Source of the DNA: Serendipita indica DSM 11827
Taxonomy: Eukaryota > Basidiomycota > Agaricomycetes > Sebacinales > Serendipitaceae
Length of the DNA: 64,000 bases
Reading direction: 5' to 3'
Assembly: GCA_910890315.1 (NCBI GenBank)
Contig: CAJVGD010000002.1
Location: 744,001 to 808,000, forward strand
Within the stretch, counting starts at the first letter, position 1. The number at the start of each line of letters is the position of its first letter. A program made the position numbers and the translations under genes. The notes under the pieces are model-generated. The model had not been told where the DNA came from and did no database searches. It saw only the letters and a list, made by a program, of their open reading frames with translations. Of the stretch, positions 1 through 10,421 are shown one piece after another.

Positions 1-1
1 T

Positions 2-416
2 GCTGGCCAACGACAACTTCTATGCTTTGCTCGTGCTCTTCTACGCCAAACTCGCATCATTCTCCTGGACGAGGTGAGTTCTCAAAGGGATTGGTCGATG
101 CAGCTCACAAAAGTCACAGGCAACGAGTGCTGTCGATCCTCATACAGATGCGGCTATCCAGAGCATCATCACAGGTCCAGACTTTGAAGATGTGACGATG
201 ATTACGGTCGCACATCGGATTAATACTATCATGGATTACGACTATATCATGGTCCTTGATGCTGGAAAAGTGCGCAACTTCGTTCATTACAACGGTTCGC
301 TGGACTCATATCCTGACCAGGTTATCGAGTATGACACTCCTAATGCGCTTCTTGCTCGTAAAGACTCGGTTTTCCGTTCACTCGCTGCGGAGGCAAAGCT
401 TGTTGACGATCTCTAA
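2..416 (+). CDS. ABC transporter, 3' end (partial)
   Basis: This is the last part of the nucleotide-binding domain of an ABC transporter; the 5' part lies outside the window. The frame opens at base 2. Exon 2-73 gives GQRQLLCFARALL and ends in IILLDE (Walker B). A 46-nt intron (74-119, gtgagt/cag) follows, and exon 120-416 continues ATSAVDPHTDAAIQ, then TVAHRINTIMDYD, which contains the switch histidine. LLDE-ATSAVD is the standard join of Walker B and D-loop. The run Q-R-Q just after the usual signature position, and this C-terminal end, fit the MRP/ABCC type, which exports conjugates across the plasma or vacuolar membrane. The substrate cannot be told from this fragment. Stop is taa at 414-416. 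Confidence 0.85.
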
Positions 417-502
417 AATGTTCCTGGATTACATAGGATGGTCAATTTTATTCGATCCCATCGAGAAAATACAGTAAATTAGTTTGGCGTGAGAAAGTCT
501 CG

Positions 503-1773
503 TCACCATCCGACGAGGCCAAAGAGGCCTTTTGTCTGCTTTCCTGGTGTGGCTGCAGCTGTATGCGCAGAGGCCCAGTCTTCTGCTCCTGCAGCGGCAG
601 ACGTGCTTCCTGGATGTATCCTGAATGCACTAGAGCTCGGCTCGAGTGAGATTTGTCGTCCGATGGGATTTGGTCGCGTAACTGTCGGCGACGTAGTCTC
701 GTCTTCTGGATTTTGGATTACTGCTGGTGGACCGTACAAGGACTGAGTCGCCCATCCATCCTTTCCGTCCTGCTATGAAAATGTCAGACAACGAGGCGTT
801 TTGCAAGATTGTCTAGATGACTCACCGCCCATTTGACGCCTACCATCCATTGGCCGTTCATCAACTCTCCATTCTTGCGTACGGCTCGAGCCGCCTCCCA
901 TTCGTGCTTGTACGAGATTTTGAACCAGTTGGCGCCCTCTGGACCAGGTTGGGGCTCCTGTGTCTCTCCAATAGACGTAAACAGCTTGATGGCAGCTGAA
1001 ATTTTGTCTTGGGGGAAGCCAAACACAATCACGTCGTGCCATTCCTTGTTCGTGGTCGAACGCTGGTGTGTCCTATTACGGGCTGGCGTTTTAAATGGCT
1101 GGGGGACAGTGAGCAATGGATTTGAAGGGAGAGAATGGACCATTTACGTCTCGGTTTGTGGGAATAGTATCCAACTCGTCGAGTACAGATTGAGTCGGCG
1201 GTGCGTCCTCGTCTAGCGGTTGTTGTCGGGACCTGGTAGGACTGATCAGAGGTTTTGCACGTTTGAGCAAAGTGCTTACATATGTTGGTCTCCAGTTTCG
1301 GCTCCAAAGGTTCCCGGAGCAACATGTAAAGATTTTGAGGGGAGCAGAGGTGGATCTTCGTATCTCTGAACGCCTTCAGGTAGAGACTATATTGTAAGAT
1401 GAACCACATTCGGATAGCAGAGTGAGCCAAAACGCGTCGTTTGAAGGAGTACAGGACTGACCATGCCTTGAGAGGCGCTCAACAAGTAACCAGGCAAGTA
1501 GCCGCTTCCATCACGTGTCGACGCAGCCAGCGAGTTTTGCGGATTAAATGTTGATGACCAGGCTGGCGGTAACTGACTTGCAGCGAGAGGCTGCTGGGCA
1601 TTTGTAGACGCTCCTGGGCCGAGCGTCGAATAGTTGAGTGCAGCTTGTGAATGTGCTAATGCTGGTCGTCTATAGCTGCGATCTGGAGCTCTGTCTGCGT
1701 ATGTTGACGAGGAAAACATTGGCGTGGTAGAGTCGAAGAAGCCAGCCGGAGAGGGGCGGGGGTAACAATACAT
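503..1773 (-). CDS. Nucleoporin NUP53/NUP35 family (5 exons)
   Basis: Exons on the minus strand are 1773-1462, 1386-1280, 1232-1148, 1098-826 and 772-503, giving 348 aa with all phases consistent. The middle holds the NUP35-type RNA-recognition-like fold: EWHDVIVFGFP, then GANWFKISYKHEWEA and NGQWMVGVKW. In this family the domain dimerises rather than binding RNA. The N-terminal third is Ser/Pro/Ala-rich and disordered. The protein ends KGLFGLVGW, matching the short amphipathic C-terminal helix that lets Nup53 touch the nuclear membrane. It would sit in the inner ring of the nuclear pore and bind Nic96/Nup170-class partners. The first in-frame ATG is at 1773. Family call is firm; the fine splice choice at 1456-1461 (gtcagt) is less certain. 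Confidence 0.85.
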
Positions 1774-1962
1774 TGTACATTATATGAAGCATCGTACATT
1801 ATAAGTAATATTTGTTGCCCACTTGCGTATTCATCAAGTCTTGACCTGACCGCAGCCAGGATTTACTCGGGAGTCCAAGCTGGGCAAGGCTGTTTTAGCT
1901 GCCAGCGCTGACGAATACTACTTAAAAGGCCACGATACAGCACCCTGCAATCCCCAGATTCC

Positions 1963-3462
1963 ATGGCAAACCTCTCGCCACAGCCAACAGGGACCAGCAC
2001 CCACCTTCAATCCAGAAATCCATTCTTGGGCCTCATAACTCCTCAGTCAACCGGTCCTGTAGCTTCTCCTCCAACGACGAGCCCGTCATCGCGGCCAGAA
2101 AATGCCACAGCTCCTACGACATCCACTGACGTCCCTCGACTGCCACCTCGAATAATCAGGAGCGACACAAGTGGAACAGGAATATTAAATTCGACTCCAA
2201 CTCCTCAAGAGGAACAACCAAACGAAGCAGTGGCCAGCCCGACGCGCTTCGCACCCCCGACAGCACCACCACCCTCTCTACCCCCTAGGACACCCTCATC
2301 TAATCCTCCTGCAAACCAAGAACGACATTCGCCACCGAGATCGTCAACGCTAGACATCCTCCAAGAGGATCTGCCACCAGCGTACACACCCGGACCGAGT
2401 ACAAACCTCGGAGAACAGAGCGTCGAATTTGGTCCACTCAGACCATTCCAGAATGAGACTCCAAATCCCAATCTTCGTCGTCCACAACATGGCTCGCCAT
2501 TTGGAATCGCGCCAGGTGCCCAGTATATACGCAGTCAACGGACTGGGCCCACTCTTGGTCAAGCCCTCGGAGAATTGCTCGTAGCACTTACGACGCCTAG
2601 AGAGGAACCGCGTCGAACCCCGGGATCCGGCCATCGTCCAAGTTCATTCCCTGGAGGGAGCTTTCAAGGTCCACCATTCGGACCTCCAAGGCCTAATAAT
2701 TCATCACAGCCTTCACGACAAGGTTGGTCGCAGTACCCCGGGATGCCTATCCGTGCAACCACCCCGGAAGCACAAACACCCCCGCCCAACGATGGAAAGC
2801 CGACTGCTCGACCAAGTCCTGGTCATCCACTTTTAAGAGACAACCATGTTCTTGTGTATCCACTGGGTTACGAGTGCCATAAATGTAAGCCCACATCCTA
2901 CTTCGGAAGACTGTTGCTGATGGCAATCTCAGGCTTCAATCGAGGGTTCAAACCCGTTCACGCATCAACATTCGATTCTACACCGCGCGCATTAGCCGCT
3001 GGAGATCCCTCTGATCCCTGCCGCAAATGCTGGCGACATTACTCTCGCCCTTATACAGCCGCTCTCGCCCAACTCGATTGGAACAACCCAGTGGAAACAA
3101 ACTTTCAACGGCCCATCTCCGATTTCACACAAGGTGGACCACCGCCTTCCCGGCATCTGGCACCCCAGGCTACTGGAGGTCCTCCATCTACACAACCATA
3201 TCTCTCGCCTCGGTCTCCTCCAGGTGGTTACCCAGGCAATAGCGCACAGCGATCACCTGCGCGTGCCATCTCCGGTCCAAGTCGACCTCCACCTCAATGG
3301 GCAAATACGACACCTTCAGGTAGACGTGTCGTTTATGAGCCTGGAGATCCAAGAATCGGCGGGAGGCTCTGCGTTCGTTGTCATGGCTCAGGCAGGGTTC
3401 GCGTTTTTATCCTGGATAGCGAGGTCTGCTCAATGTGTGGTGGCATCGGTAGAGTGTTTTAA
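1963..3462 (+). CDS. Hua1-like proline-rich zinc protein
   Basis: The frame is open throughout, but a 48-nt in-frame intron (2885-2932, gtaagc/cag) is likely. Removing it turns a broken motif into CHKCFNRGFKP, followed by DPCRKCW. The C-terminus has two more cysteine pairs, RLCVRCHGSGRV and EVCSMCGGIGRVF, the DnaJ-like zinc motif of yeast Hua1. The first 250 residues are Pro/Ser/Thr-rich with PPAYTP (PPxY), a class of site bound by WW domains of Rsp5-type ligases. Yeast Hua1 is cytoplasmic and linked to actin patches; the role here is inferred from that. Unspliced length is 499 aa and spliced length 483 aa. A second intron near 2956-2995 cannot be excluded. Confidence 0.75.
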   Translation: MANLSPQPTGTSTHLQSRNPFLGLITPQSTGPVASPPTTSPSSRPENATAPTTSTDVPRLPPRIIRSDTSGTGILNSTPTPQEEQPNEAVASPTRFAPPTAPPPSLPPRTPSSNPPANQERHSPPRSSTLDILQEDLPPAYTPGPSTNLGEQSVEFGPLRPFQNETPNPNLRRPQHGSPFGIAPGAQYIRSQRTGPTLGQALGELLVALTTPREEPRRTPGSGHRPSSFPGGSFQGPPFGPPRPNNSSQPSRQGWSQYPGMPIRATTPEAQTPPPNDGKPTARPSPGHPLLRDNHVLVYPLGYECHKCKPTSYFGRLLLMAISGFNRGFKPVHASTFDSTPRALAAGDPSDPCRKCWRHYSRPYTAALAQLDWNNPVETNFQRPISDFTQGGPPPSRHLAPQATGGPPSTQPYLSPRSPPGGYPGNSAQRSPARAISGPSRPPPQWANTTPSGRRVVYEPGDPRIGGRLCVRCHGSGRVRVFILDSEVCSMCGGIGRVF

Positions 3463-3612
3463 TCTCGATAGTTTACTGTGTATGCAGAAAAATGTATATT
3501 GTAAACCGTGTTACAGTTGAGAGTGAGTACACTGGATTTAAACATCGCCACCTTCACCTGGATGAACTTCTATCGCGTCCTTGGGAGCTGATTCATCTTG
3601 AGAGAAAGTTAG

Positions 3613-6600
3613 TCATTCGTTGGCTCGTACAGCACACATTCTTTTACCAAGCGTTTCCGTGTTCATTTTTGTTTCTTCTTCCTCTGCTCCTTCAAGCTCT
3701 CGCTCCATTTGCGCTCGGCTGGAAAATTTTGAGTAAAGGATTCTCCCAGACGTCAGACTCACGTATATGCCGCCCTCACTTGATTTTTAAGGGTATTGTT
3801 GCGGAATCGTGCCTAGAAATGGGTTAGTCCAATATTTCGAAGCAAAGAATGGAGATACTTGCGTGCAAGAGGAGTTGATCCCTTTCCTCACTCTCAAAGA
3901 GCATCCGAATAGACCTTAGAGCGAGCCACGCCCTATCAAAGAATAAGAGACGCAGTCGCCAATCGGACCCGACCGCTTACCATGTCCCTGATGGATCCAT
4001 GAATTGCACGATTTGAACCGTTTCACGCTCTTCTTCCGTGAGGTTGGCAGTTTGACAGAACCACTCTTTCGTGTTGTGGATCTTGGCCGGGATACGCTCG
4101 TCGTCGGGTTCGTATATGACACCAGGGAACCAGGGATGTCCTTCTATAATTGGAGTTGAATTGCAGTTCACAGTCGACGGTCTCGCTTTACCTTGCTTAG
4201 CCCACACTATTGACGTTGTCAAACTCGTCCTCGAAAACACCTACAGCACTTACCCAACGTTCCCCCCTCTAGCCCTCCCTCTCCCATAGTCGGTGGCGGT
4301 CCCATAATTTCTTCTCGTTTTTCCCGATCGATCCGACCACTAGATTTCTTTGGAGCCTCGACATGGGTACTTGGTCCGACCTGAGCAGCCTCACCCCCGC
4401 CATTCTCAACAGATTTGGGCTGCTTAGAAGGCCGAGAAGAGGAAGGGCCTTGATTCTTTGACGAAGTTTTGCTCCTGGCCGGGCGAACACGAGCGCCACC
4501 TTCCGGCGCTTCATCATCCCGTTCCTCCTCGATATCAGTGAGACTGCTAACAGAGCTCGAGTCACCCTCTTTGGTGTGGCTACTAGTCCCTTCCCGCATG
4601 TTGGATCCCTCTGCAAGCTGCTTCTCCCTCCTGAGGGCCGCAGCTTCGGCTTCGGCTTTGCGACGTGCTTTAGCGGATGATATCAGCGGAAAATCGGCAC
4701 GTAGAAAAATACACACCTCGTCTTTCCCGTTCTTGGATGCGCTTCCTCTCGTTGATCTGCTCTCGTGTGAGCTTTGGCTTTTTGGCCTTGGAGCTGTCGG
4801 CTGCTTCCTCGACTGGGGCAGAAGTTTGCGGTGAGACTACTGAGAGCAGATTGCTGTTGCTTATCGCCATGGTGTCATCGGTAGATTGCGGTATCGAGAG
4901 CTGGTCGGGTTCAGGCTTGAATCCGTCTTTTGTAATTAAGCTGGTGGGATCGTTGTCCTCCGGGGATTCTTCGTATTCGCCTCGTTTCCGCTTTCTGCTT
5001 GTGCTTGTCGTAGAGGCAGTTTCCACGGGATCTTGCATGGTGACATCGACTATAGGCTGTGGTTGGGGAGCAGACAAAGCAGATGCCTTTCTTGGGGTTG
5101 CATGGCTTGAGGAAGGCAAAGTGTCCAGTGCAACCGCTGGAGCAGGACCATTTCGGCGAGTCGCCCTGGGGGGTGGAAGCGTGTGACCTTGCTCTTGCTG
5201 CAGTTGTGCCTGCAAAGCTAATCTCGCTAGGCGTCTTTCCTTTTCCGCTTTTCTATCTCGAACGCGAGGAGGCTTCTTGGGGGGTTTGGTGGGGGAAGGC
5301 GTAAGAACTGGAACATGAGACGAAGTCAGCTCTGATGATAGAGCGTCCTCCACAGGTCTTTGGGTCGTTGGCGACGTGGTAGGAATAAATGAGTGGAGAG
5401 TTTCCCCGGGATCCTTCTTCGGTGAGGTAGACTGCTTGACGAGGGCGTCGATGAGCGGCCAGTTTGGTTCCCCAAAGGATGTCATCAGCCCTTTGAGAAG
5501 GCTAGCGCCTTCAGGGTTGTCTCCTTCATCCAAGATGTGTTTTACTCGATCAATGGCAGGTTCGTACGATGCTGAACCGTTTACTGAGGCTGGGATGCCA
5601 TCAAGCACGGGTAATCCTTTTTCTCGAATCTTCGACGCCAATAAATGCATCTCATGGTCGGGAGGGTAATAGAGCATCGCGTTGTTCCATACCAAGGAAA
5701 CGTGGTTCTACATCCGCTTGCTTCAGCTTCATGATACAAAGATCATTAGAGCTCACTTTGAATGTTTTCGAGTCCCAGTATCGATGAGCCTTGAGGTTAT
5801 CCTGAATCATACTCCAACACATTGGCGTTGCCACCTTTTCATGATAGTCTGGTGATTCGGATTTGGACTCCAAAGTGCGAAATAAATTCAGCTCGTCCAA
5901 TCTAGGAGTGAATTAGAAAGCGTTTAAACCGGTTGAATGCTTACGCCGAGATCTTTTCGAGAGCCCTTTGAAGGGCAGACTCGTGTGGATACAGAATACT
6001 CGCAAGCTGTTGAATAGCATCTTCAATCTGTTGTATTCTCACGAGTTCTCGTTGTTTCATGGCGTCTGCTTTTTCTTTCAGCTTGCCGAGGTCGTGGCGT
6101 AGATGCTTTAGGTACTGTAAAGTATGTAACTATCGAAGAAGACAAGATCATTATAGTACTATTCACCTCGAGTTTCCTTAGTCGATCCTCCTCCGTTTGC
6201 TGCGCCGCTGACGTCGCCGTAGTCCAGGGCTTTCACCGAAATGTAAGCACGCTTCAAAGCGCTCGTCATTGAAGCTAACCTCCAGATGCAATCTTTTGAG
6301 TAGCGGTGCACCCCTACGAGCTTCCCGTTTCAGGCTCCAGTACTTGCAGATGGCGAGAACGACGTGAGGCTTCTTGCGGAGTGTCACTTTGCCGATGTAG
6401 TCCATGACTCTTGTGACGATATACTGGGGGACCAGCGGTATTCCGGTCTTGTAGGTTCGCGCATACGCCCGGGCTGCTTTACTGGACTGACGAATCCGTT
6501 TAATCTCCTCTGCGCGCTCTTTGAGATCTTTCAGGTATGCGTTGCGTGTCTCGGCCATATCTTGCTAGAGACACAGAATAAGAGATTTATTAGATGAGCA

Positions 6601-7812
6601 GAGGTGGACTCACAGGCAGATGTCGCTCACAAAAAGCCCGCAAGGGCTGCTCTTCTTGATCGGGAAGTGTCTTCATGCTACAAAGAAATTTTTGCTTTCT
6701 TGCACAGGAGACGTGGAAAGCAGAGTAGCATGACTTGATGTCACACTGAATGCAAGCGCCCTTGGGCTCTTTGCAAATCGAACACCTCTGCTAGTGGTCA
6801 GTCGTCGTCGAAATAACAAGCGCCTCGTACCAATCTCCATCGAGATTTGGAGATATTCTCAATATGCTCGATAGGCTCCATAAATACTTGATTCTGTACG
6901 ACAACCTCTGGAATCCATATGGCACAGAGAAGGTGGGCCCAGTGGCCCGATGATGTTTGCTTGAATGCACCACCCTCGTTAGGGCAAAGCAGACATGACT
7001 GCAAGGGATGAGTAAATGGACAGAGACAGGAGTGGGCTGGAGCTTACGACAGGAGCCTCGGGTGAAACGGTACATTTCCGGCAGAGCCATTGTCCTTCTG
7101 GGATATAGGGCACACCGTAGCAGTCTTGGTGAACGGCGAGGTTGCATCCATCACAAAAGACGATGGCGTTGCTATTCTCCCCTTCTCCGTCGTCACAAAC
7201 CGCACAGCAAGAGTCCTCAGCAGGTAAGTCCATGTCTGGTTTGGGGACACGTTTCATCTGGCGTGGCCGTCATGGATGTATTCGCGAGTGGCGGAATAGG
7301 ACGTACGAGCATAAACCATTCCTTCTCCAACTGGTCCATAATGACCTCGAATATCTCTTGAGAGACAGGACCATGCTGTTCCTTTCTCCGTTGGGCGTTG
7401 AGACCCTGGAGCCAGTCCAAATCTGCCCAACGTATTGGTCAACCCTGCGATACGCTTGTTGGACATACCTTGTTCGTCCATATCATACTCAACTTGCTTC
7501 AGCAAGTCGCTTTCCAATGGCTCTGTGGTAGCGTAGCTATCGTCAGCTCCTGCAGGCTCGCTCAGGGGGTGTCGCACCCGTATGACGAATATACGTCTCT
7601 GGACGTTGATATTTCTCTCCTCCACAATCTATATCGCGTAAAGAAGACGTGTACGTGAGCAATCTTTGCCTCTTCGCTCGAGGAAGCAAAGGAAACCCAC
7701 AACCAAAAGAGCGTGCCAACGCGTCAAACTGCTGCAATGGTTTCCGTGAAAGTGCGTCGTCAATCCTTCTAAACGATGGCTTTGGGAGATCGTCGGGCAA
7801 TGGCCCGCGCAT
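3613..7812 (-). CDS. NTO1: NTO1/BRPF-type histone acetyltransferase scaffold (18 exons)
   Basis: Exons: 7812-7701, 7628-7578, 7522-7469, 7422-7307, 7257-7048, 6998-6831, 6787-6614, 6564-6280, 6229-6167, 6114-5945, 5901-5757, 5707-4717, 4667-4254, 4206-4192 (15 nt), 4143-3981, 3932-3863, 3812-3763, 3718-3613; 1118 aa. Domains in order: EPL1-like N-terminus ([19 protein letters not shown]), PHD finger ([19 protein letters not shown]), zinc knuckle and extended PHD ([26 protein letters not shown]), a conserved linker with [16 protein letters not shown], bromodomain (residues about 560-640, VWNNAMLYY), a long disordered stretch and a C-terminal PWWP-like domain ([10 protein letters not shown]). 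Such proteins anchor MYST acetyltransferase (NuA3) to methylated H3. Intron 3813-3862 appears to be GC-AG. The gene shares a 126-bp upstream region with POLD4. Confidence 0.9.
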
Positions 7813-7938
7813 CGTCGAAATGGCCGACGACCAAGGCAAGCTCCAAGTGAATGTATGTTGAACGCCAACTTGGACCCGACGACATTGGCCATTTTGGACA
7901 AAACCCACGCCTCAACGCCCAAATCCAGTTCATAAATC
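7813..7938. promoter_or_regulatory. Shared divergent promoter of NTO1 and POLD4
   Basis: The start codons of the two divergent genes are 126 bp apart, so both promoters and both 5' leaders must share this DNA. I see no TATA box. This is inferred from gene order only. Confidence 0.6.
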
Positions 7939-8713
7939 ATGCCACCAAAGTCTACAAGAGCGGCTACGGCGACGCAACCGAGTCTCAAGGCCAGCTTTGC
8001 CGCCGTACGCAGCGCAAAGGGCGCGGCGGGGCTCACAGAGCAAAAGAAGAAGACTTTTACGCCCGTTGTTGCCGTAAAACCGACGGCAAAGCCCGACTTA
8101 GAGCCCAAACGAGCCGTCAAGCGCAAGAAGTCGTTTACCGATGGCGAGAGCAGTGACGAAGACGAACCAGAATCTCCGATTTTGGAAACAGAAGATGACC
8201 TCGAGGTTCATGTAGTCCAGGCAAGTTTACATAAAAGAATATACGAGCTTGAACTTACAATGTACAACAGGTGCTCCCTCAAACAGACGATGAGATTGTC
8301 GACGTCGAGTCGGAAGAGGAGGTCAAGCCAAAGCCCAAGCCAAAGCCAAAAGGCCGCACGTCCACTGGCAAGACGGACAAAGTCATCGCCAAAGGTGCAA
8401 CCGTTGCCACAGGTAAGACATGTCAAAGCTCGGGCCGCATCATCTAACATACGTCCAGTCCATGGAGAAAACGAGACAAAGGTTGAAAAGATGCTTCGCA
8501 CGTTTGATCTTTCTTACCAGTACGGGCCCTGTGTCGGCGTCACTCGTTTGGAGCGTTGGAAGCGCGCAGAGGCATTGGGCTTGGATCCACCCATCGAGGC
8601 ATGCTGTTCTTTTCTCTTCCTCTCTTGCTTACTAAATCTTATAGGTCCGGGACATTCTTCTCAAGGGCGAGACTGAAGACACTACCGAAAGCGTTTTCCA
8701 CCGCCGCGTCTAA
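7939..8713 (+). CDS. DNA polymerase delta subunit 4 (Cdm1/POLD4)
   Basis: Exons 7939-8220, 8271-8412, 8459-8598 and 8645-8713 give 210 aa. The C-terminal part has the family core: LRTFDLSYQYGPCVG, then TRLERWKRAEALGLDPP and EVRDILL. The small subunit stabilises the polymerase delta holoenzyme at the replication fork in the nucleus; S. pombe has it as Cdm1 and budding yeast lacks a clear counterpart. The N-terminal half is basic and disordered. Residues 8-15 (TATQPSLK) do not form a clear PIP box. Two of the three introns, 8221-8270 (gcaagt) and 8599-8644 (gcatgc), need a GC donor to join the conserved frame; no GT donor near either site works. Confidence 0.85.
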
Positions 8714-9162
8714 GACTATGAACATTATTCAGCGCCTATTTGAGCACGACTGTACGATAGGGTTGATTATAATTCGCTCTGACGCCACGCCAAAGTAGGA
8801 CAAAAATCCAATCCATTAATAGCATCCTTTCTAGCCCTGTACAGAATGCGAGGCAGGAGCGTCCAACACTGCCTATTCGCGCAAGCACTGCGCACGAAAT
8901 GGTCACCTCGAATAAGAGAGCATTGTAAGGGTTCGGATGAAGCAAGAAGAGCGTGCATAGCGCACGAAAATGAACATGTGTGATACACAAAGGATGTATA
9001 AGGTATGCGCGAGAGAGCAGAAGGGCGTGATGATCGGAAAGCAAATGCAGAAACTCCCAATATGGAGGACAGAAACAACAAGTGGTACACTTTTGATGTT
9101 GTCGAAATCTTGTGGGTACATGATAATGATGCAGATTTTGCTTGCAAAAATGGTGTTTGCGT
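8714..9162. other. Convergent 3' intergenic region
   Basis: These 449 bases lie between the stop codons of POLD4 (plus) and CAF40 (minus). Open frames here are short, overlap on both strands and lack recognisable domains. I see no gene; the space would hold both 3' UTRs and terminators. Confidence 0.6.
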
Positions 9163-10359
9163 TTAGGGTTCCGGAGTCTTGGGCGGATAAACAGTTGCGA
9201 GAAGGGACTGCAGGCAGCGCTTGGTGACCATATCACTCTGGGGCGTTGTTAGGGACAAGCTGCAATGGTTCAAAGTTTTTACTTGCCTTGAGAAGCGCAT
9301 CAAACTGCTTGTTCTTGAGGGCGTCGGGGAGCGTATTGGCAAGGGCCTCTCGGGCCCTATAGAGAGTCAGGAACACGTGTAAAGGATTGAAAAAAAGGTT
9401 ACATACTTTGGATTGTCGCTAAGGCGGAGGTAGCAGCGGACGACATGCTTGAGGAGACGGACGGCTTGCGTATGCGTAAGATCGTTGACCATGAGACCGA
9501 GAACGTTGACCACTGCGTGGAAGCGTTCATACGTATGGCAAATGTAGGTCAATCCGATCTCGTCGAGCAAAATCTTTTGCACAATGAAAATGGCCACCGT
9601 CTTGGAGAGTTCGGTACCGTGCTGCATGATACGCAAGCACAGGGGAATAATCTCGGTTGTAAGCAGGAAATTGATGACCTGAGCATTGTCCGCAGGATTC
9701 ACGGGATCGGTGCCGGCGGGCTTAACAAGGGCACCGATGACCCCGAGCGAGGTGAGACGGAGATATTCAAATGGTCGCGTTTTCGAGGTGGTGTTGAGAA
9801 ACGGATAAAGGAGCAAGGGAAGGTTTGCGGCCAAAAAGCCACTTCTCGTCTCTGGATGCGATGCGACGCACTGCAAAAGCGCAAGTGCATTGCAAACTCT
9901 ATTTGATGCAGAAGCAGTGAGTGCTGGAGGGGAAAGAAGTGGATAAACGTCGATAATCTCGGTCAGCAGGATGGCCATGGTCCCAAACGAGTTCCAGAGG
10001 ACGAGGGCGAGATTGTCGTATTGTTCTCGTCGTTTGCTGAGCTCTAGGAGCGCACTCTCCCGTTTATCAATGTTGTACATCGAGTAGACGAGCTCTGTCA
10101 TCTTTTCGTCGTCCAAGGCTGGATTGCCCTGGGAGCCAGCGTCGTGGGCACCATACAGCTGCTGCTGCTGCTGAACCTGAGCGACCTGCTGAGCCTGGTG
10201 CAGCTGTTGGGCCTGCGTCTGTTGAGCACGCTGACGCGCCTGCTGCTGGGCATAGACGGCCTGGGACTGTTGGACCATGTGCTGCTGCTGCTGGACGTTT
10301 ACACGTGGATTATAATTATTTGGGAATTGGTTGTTGTTGAAGGAGCCATACTGCATCAT
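9163..10359 (-). CDS. CAF40: CCR4-NOT subunit CAF40/RCD1 (CNOT9)
   Basis: Exons 10359-9407, 9356-9287 and 9237-9163 give 365 aa. The N-terminal 75 residues are glutamine-rich. From about residue 85 the protein follows the CNOT9 armadillo-repeat fold: [38 protein letters not shown], and near the end [24 protein letters not shown]9 is a peptide-binding platform of the CCR4-NOT deadenylase, recruiting silencing factors and Not1 in the cytoplasm. The second intron (9286-9238) must use a gcaagt donor: the nearby GT would give a stop within two codons, while the GC donor gives [16 protein letters not shown], which matches the family C-terminus. The gene starts 62 bp from ALG5 on the opposite strand. 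Confidence 0.9.
10144..10310. repeat. CAG/CTG-rich stretch coding polyglutamine
   Basis: Imperfect runs of ctg/ttg triplets on the plus strand encode the Gln-rich N-terminus of CAF40 on the minus strand. It is a low-complexity coding repeat, interrupted by Ala, His and Val codons, not a pure microsatellite. Confidence 0.7.
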
Positions 10360-10421
10360 CGTAGTTAGAGTCCAAGACGCGCTACAAAGCTTGACTCCCG
10401 CGACGTCGGCCTTACAAAACC
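10360..10421. promoter_or_regulatory. 62-bp divergent promoter of CAF40 and ALG5
   Basis: Only 62 bp separate the two divergent start codons, so the 5' leaders probably overlap or start inside each other. No TATA box is visible. Confidence 0.55.

Noticed and set aside
8736-9236. A 166-codon minus-strand frame downstream of POLD4
   Set aside because: It overlaps the 3' end of CAF40 in another phase and has no domain or splice signals of its own.
9281-9286. GT donor gtaaaa at 9282-9277 in CAF40 instead of the GC donor
   Set aside because: It would give a stop codon two residues on and lose the conserved [14 protein letters not shown] end.
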